Shown: in pieces, positions 1-5,127 of the stretch
How the letters are laid out: every line of letters begins with the position of its first letter
How positions within the stretch are numbered: the first letter of the stretch is position 1
Source: an uncultured Paracoccaceae bacterium
Lineage (GTDB): Bacteria > Pseudomonadota > Alphaproteobacteria > Rhodobacterales > Rhodobacteraceae
Length of the DNA: 5,944 nucleotides
Assembly (NCBI GenBank): GCA_937927885.1
Contig: CALEZJ010000451.1
Span: 1-5,944 of the forward strand
Direction: 5' to 3'
Notes under the pieces: generated by a model
What the model was told of the DNA's origin: nothing
The model's database searches: none
The model's input: only the letters and a program-made list of their open reading frames with translations
Program-made: the position numbers and the translations under genes

Positions 1-73
1 CCGCATCACCACAGCCCCGCCGGACCGTTTCCGCAAGCCCTCCATAGGCCAGCGCCCGACCTGGTGGTCGAGA

Positions 74-101
74 AGCGCCCGCCGCCCGGAGGGCGGGCGC
101 T
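74..101 (-). terminator. Possible operon terminator hairpin after quiC
   Basis: Perfect ten-base arms at 74-83 (AGCGCCCGCC on the plus strand) and 92-101 (GGCGGGCGCT) flank an eight-base loop. In the minus-strand transcript the stem is followed by TTCTC, a weak T tract. It lies about 135 bases past the quiC stop. It could end the tct-aroE-quiC transcript, though the poor T tract and competing pairings leave this uncertain. Confidence 0.4.
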
Positions 102-127
102 GGCCGGGTGCCTTGGGGGCACCGGCC
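102..127. repeat. Second hairpin adjoining the putative terminator
   Basis: Arms 102-105 with 124-127 (GGCC/GGCC) and 107-112 with 118-123 (GGTGCC/GGCACC) give ten base pairs with one bulged G at 106 and a five-base loop at 113-117. It directly abuts the hairpin at 74-101, so the quiC transcript would fold the two back to back. Confidence 0.4.
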
Positions 128-235
128 AACAGGCGGCGCCAGCAGCGCATGACCTCGTCAATGGCCTCGGCCAAGGAGGCGGTGCAAGGAAAAATTTCCC
201 GCCAGCAGAGGGCCGAGACACTGTTCCGCACCCTT

Positions 236-2116
236 CTAGGCCTTCGGCACCGCCGCGTGGCGCATCAGGCGTTTGAGCGCGGCGATGCGGAACGGCGCGT
301 TCGGGGCGCCATAACCGGCATAGCCGGGATCGCGCTGGACGATCTCGAAGAACATCCCGCTGGCAAAGGGGCGCGAATAGATCTGCCAGAACCGCCCGTC
401 GGCGTCCTCGTCATAAAGCACGTTGGCCGCGCGCAGGTGTTCCAGCGTGTCCGGTTCCAGGTCGAACCGCGCGGCAAGGTCGTCGTAGTAATTCGCCCCC
501 ATCGGCAGCGCCTGAAACCCGCGCCGGGCCAGGGCCTGCGCGGTGGCCAGAATGTCCTCGGTGCCAAAGGCCACATGCTGGACCGAGGCGCCGAAACTGT
601 CGGCCAGAAAATTGCCGGCCAGCGTGCGATAGGTCTCGGCCCCGTTCAGCGTCACGCGAAAGGCGCCGCCCGGCGCGGCGACGGCCTGACTGCGCACCAG
701 CCCGTCGGGGTCGACCACATCGACCATCGGCGCGCGGCGCATGGCGAACTGGGCCTGATAGAACAGCGACCACGACAGCATGGCGTCATAGCTCATCGTC
801 TGGGCGATATGGTCGATCCGGGTCAGACCGGCGCCCGGGGCGGCAGGGTTCACAGCTGTGAACTCGATCTCCCAGACATTCGCCAGCGAATCATCGAGGA
901 AATGCAAGAGGCTGCCCCCCAGCCCCCGGATCGCCGGAATTTCCAGCTCGCCCGCCCGGCGGGGCTGGTCATAGGGCGGCAGGCCCAGGGCGGCGGCGCG
1001 GCGCGCGCAGGCGGCGGCGTCATCCACCCGCAGGCCGATATCGCAGACCGTGGCGCCGTGGGTGGCATAGGCCGACCCCGCGAAATCCCCGCGCGAGCGG
1101 TTGATGAGCAGGCGCACATCCCCCTGCTGCCACAGCGACAGGTCGCGGCTTTTGTGGCGGGCGGTTTCCTGAAAGCCCAGCGTGGCAAAGAGCGCCGCCA
1201 GCCCCTCGGCATCGGCACCGCGCGCGGCGAATTCCAGAAACTCGACGCCCTTGGCCTCGGCGCGCGCGGGCATCGCGGCGATGTCCAGCGCCATCGCCGG
1301 TTCGGCGCGGCGCACATCGTCCATCAGCGCCTGCAGGGATCGAAAGCCATCCTGCGCCACGCCGCGCGGGGTGCCGCCGCGAAACTGGTCGTTGAAGATC
1401 TCCAGACTGACCGGCCCCTTGTAGCCGGTCGCCGCCACCGCGCGCATGAAGCCGGTGACGTCCAGATCCCCCTCGCCGGGCATGTTGCGAAAATGGCGCG
1501 ACCAGTAGAGCAGGTCCATCTCGATAAGCGGGGCATCGGCCAGTTGCACGAAAAAGATCTTGTCGCCCGGGATGCGGCGGATGCTGGCCGGGTCGATCTT
1601 GCGCGCCAGCGTGTGGAAACTGTCGAGGATCAGCCCGACATTCGGATGGTCCGCGCGGCGCACCACCTCCCAGGCGTCGCGGTGGTCGAACACATGGCGG
1701 CCCCAGGCCAGCGCCTCGAACCCGACCCGGATGCCCAGAGGCGCGGCAATCTCGCCCAGTTCGGCGAAATCCGCCGCCATGCGGTCGATGCCGCCCAAAG
1801 ATTCCGGGTGGACCGAGGAGCACACCAGAATGTCGCGCACGCCCAGTTCGGCCATCAGGTCGAACTTGCGCCGCGCGCGGGCAAAGGCGCGGCGGCGGAA
1901 GGGCTCGGGCAGGCCCTCGAAATCGCGAAAGGGCTGGAACAGGACAATCTCCAGCCCGTGGTCGCGCACCATCGCGCCCACCTCGCGCGGGGTGCCGTCA
2001 AAGGCGATCAGGTCCTGTTCGAAAATCTCGATCCCCTTGAATCCCGCCCCCGCGATGGCGGCCAGCTTGTCGGTCAGGGTGCCGGGAACGGTGACGGTGG
2101 CGGTCGAAGGGATCAT
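236..2116 (-). CDS. quiC: Two-domain 3-dehydroshikimate dehydratase (QuiC type, TIM barrel plus HPPD-like domain)
   Basis: This 626-residue protein should convert 3-dehydroshikimate to protocatechuate in the cytoplasm, the step that sends shikimate and quinate carbon to ring cleavage. Residues 1 to about 270 form a sugar-phosphate isomerase-like TIM barrel with the opening DKLAAIAGAGFKGIEIFE. Its four expected metal ligands are visible: Glu134 (GFEALAWG), Asp165 (LILDSFH), Gln191 (FFVQLAD) and Glu239 (SLEIFND). I recall the same numbering for the characterised Pseudomonas putida QuiC1. Residues about 285-620 resemble 4-hydroxyphenylpyruvate dioxygenase, with two VOC-type modules. The 2-His-1-Glu iron triad is intact: His436 (RIDHIAQ), His514 (VQHVAF) and Glu591 (FFEIVQR). 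The length fits two-domain QuiC proteins (about 630). The ATG overlaps the stop of the upstream dehydrogenase gene (ATGA) and has GGAG seven bases before it (2124-2127), which supports this start and coupled translation. The HPPD-like half suggests a simple HPPD annotation, but the complete barrel site and the neighbouring dehydrogenase argue for QuiC. The function of the second domain remains unclear. Confidence 0.93.
   Translation of the reverse strand: MIPSTATVTVPGTLTDKLAAIAGAGFKGIEIFEQDLIAFDGTPREVGAMVRDHGLEIVLFQPFRDFEGLPEPFRRRAFARARRKFDLMAELGVRDILVCSSVHPESLGGIDRMAADFAELGEIAAPLGIRVGFEALAWGRHVFDHRDAWEVVRRADHPNVGLILDSFHTLARKIDPASIRRIPGDKIFFVQLADAPLIEMDLLYWSRHFRNMPGEGDLDVTGFMRAVAATGYKGPVSLEIFNDQFRGGTPRGVAQDGFRSLQALMDDVRRAEPAMALDIAAMPARAEAKGVEFLEFAARGADAEGLAALFATLGFQETARHKSRDLSLWQQGDVRLLINRSRGDFAGSAYATHGATVCDIGLRVDDAAACARRAAALGLPPYDQPRRAGELEIPAIRGLGGSLLHFLDDSLANVWEIEFTAVNPAAPGAGLTRIDHIAQTMSYDAMLSWSLFYQAQFAMRRAPMVDVVDPDGLVRSQAVAAPGGAFRVTLNGAETYRTLAGNFLADSFGASVQHVAFGTEDILATAQALARRGFQALPMGANYYDDLAARFDLEPDTLEHLRAANVLYDEDADGRFWQIYSRPFASGMFFEIVQRDPGYAGYGAPNAPFRIAALKRLMRHAAVPKA
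848..863. repeat. Perfect 16-base palindrome inside quiC
   Basis: The sequence GTTCACAGCTGTGAAC equals its own reverse complement. It encodes the stretch around Phe419-Asn423 of QuiC, in the link between the two VOC modules, and uses the AT-rich codons ACA and GCT, which stand out in this GC-rich gene. It resembles a dimeric regulator site, but one such palindrome can occur by chance in a few kilobases, and it lies within a gene far from any likely promoter. Confidence 0.3.
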
Positions 2117-2955
2117 GCGGCCTCTCCGGGATCGAGCAGGCTGGCGCGCAGGGCAGAGGTGTCCAGCGGCAGGCCCGCGAAATGGCGCCAGGCGTGGACG
2201 CCTTGAAAAAAGAACAGCTCCCAGCCCGAAATGATCGTCAACCCCTGCGCGCGGGCATCGGTCAGGAACTCGGTGTTGACCGGGGTATAGACGGCGTCAA
2301 AGGCCCAGACCGCCCCCGCCATCGCGGCGCGCGGCAGGGGGGTGCCGGGATTGCCCACCATGCCCAGGGGCGTGCAGTTGATCAGGCCCTGCGCTCCCTG
2401 CGCCGCGTCCTCGGCGCTGGCATGCGTGCTGACCGGCAGGCCGGGTGCGGCGGCGCGCAGGTCGGCGGCCAGTGCCTCGGCCCGGGCGGGGTCGCGGTCG
2501 ACAAGGCGCAACGCGTCGGCCCCCAACGCCACCAGCGCAAAGGCCACCGCGCGGCCCACGCCGCCGGTTCCGATCATCAGCACCCGGCCGGGAGCCTGAT
2601 CTCCGCGCACCTGGCGATAGGCCGCGACAAATCCCGAATGGTCGGTGTTGAACCCTTGCGGGCCATCGTCCTCGAACAGCACCGTGTTCACCGCGCCGAT
2701 GGCGCGCACCAGAGGGTCGGCGATGGTGACCAGCCGCGCCGCGCGTTCCTTGTAGGGATAGGTCACGTTGACCCCCCGGTAGCCCCGCGACGGGCAGGCG
2801 GCGAGGATCGTCTCGAAATCCTCGCCCATCTCGCGCGGGACCAGCCGGTCATAGGTCACCGCCACCCCGTTCTGCGACCCCGCCAGCCGGTGCAGCCTGG
2901 GCGAGCGCGAGGCCGCGATATTGTCGCCGATCAGGCCAAGTTTCAGGCTTTGCAT
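2113..2955 (-). CDS. aroE: Shikimate/quinate dehydrogenase, AroE family, probably catabolic and NAD-dependent
   Basis: This 280-residue enzyme belongs to the shikimate dehydrogenase family, which interconverts shikimate and 3-dehydroshikimate and, in some members, quinate and 3-dehydroquinate. Substrate-site residues visible are Ser16 and Ser18 (SRSP), Lys69 (NVTYPYK), Asn90 (GAVN), Asp105 (NTDHSG) and Gln251 (FFFQG). Lys69 and Asp105 form the expected catalytic pair. The Rossmann domain carries GTGGVGRA at about 129-136 and NCTPLGM at 193-199. The second Rossmann strand ends LVDRDPARAE, with Asp153 where NADP-binding AroE proteins usually have Asn-Arg. An acid there favours NAD, as in the catabolic quinate/shikimate dehydrogenase of Corynebacterium. 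I chose the ATG at 2955 because GAGGA (2960-2964) lies just before it and the protein then begins MQSLKLGLIGDN, as the family does. An in-frame ATG at 2970 would add five residues. Its place between transporter genes and quiC points to breakdown rather than aromatic biosynthesis. The symbol aroE marks the family, not a proven biosynthetic role. Confidence 0.9.
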   Translation of the reverse strand: MQSLKLGLIGDNIAASRSPRLHRLAGSQNGVAVTYDRLVPREMGEDFETILAACPSRGYRGVNVTYPYKERAARLVTIADPLVRAIGAVNTVLFEDDGPQGFNTDHSGFVAAYRQVRGDQAPGRVLMIGTGGVGRAVAFALVALGADALRLVDRDPARAEALAADLRAAAPGLPVSTHASAEDAAQGAQGLINCTPLGMVGNPGTPLPRAAMAGAVWAFDAVYTPVNTEFLTDARAQGLTIISGWELFFFQGVHAWRHFAGLPLDTSALRASLLDPGEAA

Positions 2956-2959
2956 GGAA

Positions 2960-2964
2960 TCCTC
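2960..2964 (-). promoter_or_regulatory. Ribosome binding site that fixes the dehydrogenase start
   Basis: On the minus strand GAGGA ends four bases before the ATG at 2955 and overlaps the TGA stop of tctA (2963-2965). It favours the 2955 start over the upstream in-frame ATG at 2970, which lies inside the end of tctA. Ribosomes finishing tctA would stop directly on this site, so translation of the two genes is probably coupled. Confidence 0.6.
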
Positions 2965-4471
2965 AGGCATTGCGCGCGCCAAAGAGCCGCGCCTTGGCCA
3001 TCCGCCACAGCGGCGTCTGGCTGACAAAGATCAGGATGACCGACACCAGCAGCACCGTGCTGAGCGGGCTGGAAAACACCCCGTTGAAAAAGCGCACCGG
3101 GTCCTCGCGCACCGAAATGATCGCGCGGCGCCAGTTGTCATCCAGAAGCCGCGACAGGATCACCCCCAGGATCACCGGCCCCAGCGGATAGCCGTAAAGC
3201 CGCATGAAATAGCCGAACACGCCAAATCCCAGCATCCAGTAGACGTCGCTGATCGAATTGTTCACCGCATAGGCACCGACGATGCTGAGCAAGAGGATCA
3301 TCGGGATCAGCACCGCGCGCGGGATTTCCACGATCTTCACGAACAGCCGGATGCCGGTCAGGCCAAAGATCAGCATGAAGATATTGGCCGAAAACAGCGC
3401 GCCGACGATGAACCAGAACATATGCGGATTGTCGACCATCAGCATCGGGCCGGGGTTCAGCCCGTGGATGAACAGCGCGCCGATCATGATGGCGGTCACC
3501 GCATCGCCCGGAATGCCCAGCGTCATCATCGGCACAAAGGCCCCGCCGACGGCGGCATTGTTGGCGGCCTCGGGGGCGACCAACCCCTCGATCGCGCCCT
3601 TGCCAAAGGGGCGCGTGGGTTTCTTTGTCACCCGCTTGGCGTGGTCATAGGCCATCAGCGCGGCAATGTCGCCGCCGGTGCCGGGCAGGGCGCCGATCAC
3701 CACGCCGATGCCAGAGCTTTGCAGCGACAGGGGCAGGTGGCGGCGGATCGTGCTCCACGACGGGACGATGCGGCTGATCGTCTGGCGCACGGCGGGGGTC
3801 TTGATGTGGTGCAGTTGCAACAGCACCTCGGACACGCCAAAGAGCCCGATCATCACCGCGACAAAATTGATGCCGCTGCGCAAGAGCGGCTGATCGAAGG
3901 TCAGCCGGGGGGTGAAGGTCAGGGGGTCCATCCCGACCGCCCCCACGGCGATGCCGAGCGCGCCGGCAAAGATGCCCTTCAGCAGGCTGCCCGACGACAG
4001 CGACCCCACCAGCAGGATGCCCAGCAGGGCCAGCAGCATGTAATCGCGCGGCTGAAAGCGAATCGCCCATCCCGCCAGCATCGGCGCGGCCAGCGCCAGC
4101 ACCACGATCCCCACCAGCCCGCCGAAAAACGACATTACCGTGGTGATGCCGATGGCCTGCCCGGCCTCGCCACGCTGGGCCATGGGAAACCCGTCCAGCG
4201 CGGTGGCGATCGCCGAGGGCGCGCCGGGGATGTTGAGCAGGATCGCCGTGCGCGACCCTCCGTAGACCCCGCCCATGTAGATGCCGATCATCAGCGAGAT
4301 CGCCGGGTAGACCTGCCAGGAAAAGGTGAAGGAAATCAGGATCGACACCGCCATCGTGACCGACAGGCCCGGAATGGCGCCGACATAGATGCCCGCAAAG
4401 GTGCCGATGGCGACCAGCAGCAGCAGTTGGGGCTGGGTGAAGACGGTCAGGAAATCCATCAGGGCGGACAT
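2963..4471 (-). CDS. tctA: Tripartite tricarboxylate transporter, large membrane subunit TctA
   Basis: This 502-residue inner-membrane protein is the large permease subunit of a TTT transporter, which imports carboxylates delivered by a periplasmic binding protein and is thought to be ion-driven. The length is typical for TctA. Family signatures are clear: GIYVGAIPGLSVTMA near 27-41, YGGSRTAILLNIPG at 70-83, the matching second-half motif GALPGTGGDIAALMAYDHAK at 260-279, and APEAANNAAVGGAFVPMMTL at 299-318 followed by GIPGD. The two Gly-rich PG motifs reflect the known internal duplication of the family. Many hydrophobic segments run throughout, and the C-terminus is short and basic. The reading frame is open well upstream, but the ATG at 4471 is preferred: it overlaps the tctB stop by one base (TGATG), has GGAG seven bases before it (4479-4482), and gives the usual N-terminus (MSALMDFLTVF). 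An ATG four codons further in is possible. Substrate cannot be read from TctA; the neighbours suggest shikimate, quinate or a related acid. Confidence 0.96.
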   Translation of the reverse strand: MSALMDFLTVFTQPQLLLLVAIGTFAGIYVGAIPGLSVTMAVSILISFTFSWQVYPAISLMIGIYMGGVYGGSRTAILLNIPGAPSAIATALDGFPMAQRGEAGQAIGITTVMSFFGGLVGIVVLALAAPMLAGWAIRFQPRDYMLLALLGILLVGSLSSGSLLKGIFAGALGIAVGAVGMDPLTFTPRLTFDQPLLRSGINFVAVMIGLFGVSEVLLQLHHIKTPAVRQTISRIVPSWSTIRRHLPLSLQSSGIGVVIGALPGTGGDIAALMAYDHAKRVTKKPTRPFGKGAIEGLVAPEAANNAAVGGAFVPMMTLGIPGDAVTAIMIGALFIHGLNPGPMLMVDNPHMFWFIVGALFSANIFMLIFGLTGIRLFVKIVEIPRAVLIPMILLLSIVGAYAVNNSISDVYWMLGFGVFGYFMRLYGYPLGPVILGVILSRLLDDNWRRAIISVREDPVRFFNGVFSSPLSTVLLVSVILIFVSQTPLWRMAKARLFGARNA

Positions 4472-5043
4472 CAGCGGGCTCCGGCAAGAAGGGTGCGGAA
4501 AAACTGGACCATCTCGGCCTCGGGAAAGATGCCGGCGGGCATCAGCACGGTGAAGACCATGCGGAACACCAGCCAGATGACGGCCAGTGCCAGAAGGGAA
4601 ATTCCAAGCGAGAACAACAGGCTGCGACCGGACAGCAGCTTGATCGCGATGAACAGGAACAGCGCCGAGGTGGGCAGGAAGCCAAGCGGCTTCAACAGCA
4701 GCCCGTAGCCCACCAGCATCAGCGCCATCAGCACCACCGGACCGGGAAAGACGGCGACGCGCAGGGATTCGTCGGTGGTGAGGGGTTTTCTGGCGGTCTT
4801 CCACAGCACCAGAAGGGCGGTGAGCAGCATAGCCCCGGTCGCGGCCATCGGGATCGCGCCGGGCGACGACAGCCGCCGGAACCCGGCGATGTCATAGGCC
4901 TGCCACAACAGGATGCCGCTGGCCACGACCAGGAACAGCGTAAAGGCCAGTTCGCCCGGGCGGCGCAGGTCGGGCAGGCCGCCCGGGGTTGCGTCGGACG
5001 AGCCTTCGCGGGCGCGGTCGGATTCGTCGTCGCTGGCGTTCAT
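4471..5043 (-). CDS. tctB: Tripartite tricarboxylate transporter, small membrane subunit TctB
   Basis: This 190-residue protein fits TctB, the small and poorly conserved membrane partner of TctA. About the first 28 residues are hydrophilic and rich in Asp, Glu and Arg, and probably lie in the cytoplasm. They are followed by hydrophobic segments at about 31-48, 57-72, 96-128 (probably two crossings or one broken helix) and 134-160, in line with the usual four or so helices. The segment LKPLGFLPTSALFLFIAIK at 108-126 is typical of the family. The ATG at 5043 is chosen because GAGG (5049-5052) lies five bases before it. An in-frame ATG at 5082 would add 13 residues but falls inside a stem-loop and has no comparable site. 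The identity rests on topology, the short motif and the position between tctC and tctA, which is the standard TTT order. The TGA overlaps the tctA start by one base. Confidence 0.93.
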   Translation of the reverse strand: MNASDDESDRAREGSSDATPGGLPDLRRPGELAFTLFLVVASGILLWQAYDIAGFRRLSSPGAIPMAATGAMLLTALLVLWKTARKPLTTDESLRVAVFPGPVVLMALMLVGYGLLLKPLGFLPTSALFLFIAIKLLSGRSLLFSLGISLLALAVIWLVFRMVFTVLMPAGIFPEAEMVQFFRTLLAGAR

Positions 5044-5072
5044 GGCGGCCTCACGGGTGTTGACGATGGGAA

Positions 5073-5107
5073 ACGGCGCCACCCTTCGGGGTGAAGAGCA
5101 GCGCCGT
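5073..5107 (-). promoter_or_regulatory. Intercistronic stem-loop between tctC and tctB
   Basis: A two-part hairpin lies in the 84-base gap. Outer arms 5073-5079 (ACGGCGC on the plus strand) and 5101-5107 (GCGCCGT) pair perfectly over seven bases. Inner arms 5080-5084 (CACCC) and 5089-5093 (GGGTG) pair over five around a four-base loop at 5085-5088. A seven-base bulge, 5094-5100, lies on one side. In the transcript only three T residues follow, so it is a weak terminator at best. It could protect the 3' end of tctC mRNA or stop part of the transcripts, giving more binding protein than membrane subunits. The structure is seen; the role is inferred. Confidence 0.55.
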
Positions 5108-5127
5108 CAGGGGTCATGCAGAGGCGA

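Larger units (their letters stand above)
1..235. other. Left-edge region downstream of quiC with no confident gene
   Basis: No recognisable product was found in this stretch. It contains two abutting hairpins (74-127) and an alternative long pairing (47-58 with 94-105). On the minus strand one frame stays open from a GTG at 231 to the window edge, with ATGs at 150 and 45. By hand count about 84 percent of its codons end in G or C, so it could be the start of a following gene. The predicted residues (many Arg, Trp and Cys) match nothing I know, and the GTG has no proper spacer after the AAGG before it. A plus-strand frame through the same bases has an equal third-position bias, so the bias does not settle the matter. 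Confidence 0.35.

Noticed and set aside
236..2116. Annotation of quiC simply as 4-hydroxyphenylpyruvate dioxygenase
   Set aside because: Only the C-terminal half resembles HPPD. The N-terminal barrel has all four dehydratase metal ligands, and the neighbouring genes fit shikimate breakdown, not tyrosine breakdown.
113..2206. A 697-codon plus-strand open frame opposite quiC
   Set aside because: It is antisense to a gene with full domain and active-site evidence. Its product is rich in Gly, Arg, His and Ala with no recognisable domain, as expected for the mirror frame of a GC-rich gene lacking stop codons.
1560..3024. Other plus-strand frames, such as 1560-2234 and 2182-3024
   Set aside because: They overlap quiC and the dehydrogenase in antisense, begin without a convincing ribosome site, and show no protein family features.
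2971..3027. A longer dehydrogenase start at 3027
   Set aside because: The added residues are an out-of-frame reading of the tctA C-terminus. The ATG at 2955 has GAGGA before it and fits the family N-terminus.
2921..4708. A 595-codon plus-strand open frame opposite tctA
   Set aside because: The product is a low-complexity chain of His, Gln, Arg, Asp and Gly, the typical antisense image of a hydrophobic membrane protein. TctA on the other strand has clear family motifs.
4472..4804. An N-terminal extension of tctA of up to 111 residues
   Set aside because: The extra residues are a shifted-frame reading of tctB, without membrane segments. The start at 4471 has a ribosome site and gives the normal TctA length and N-terminus.
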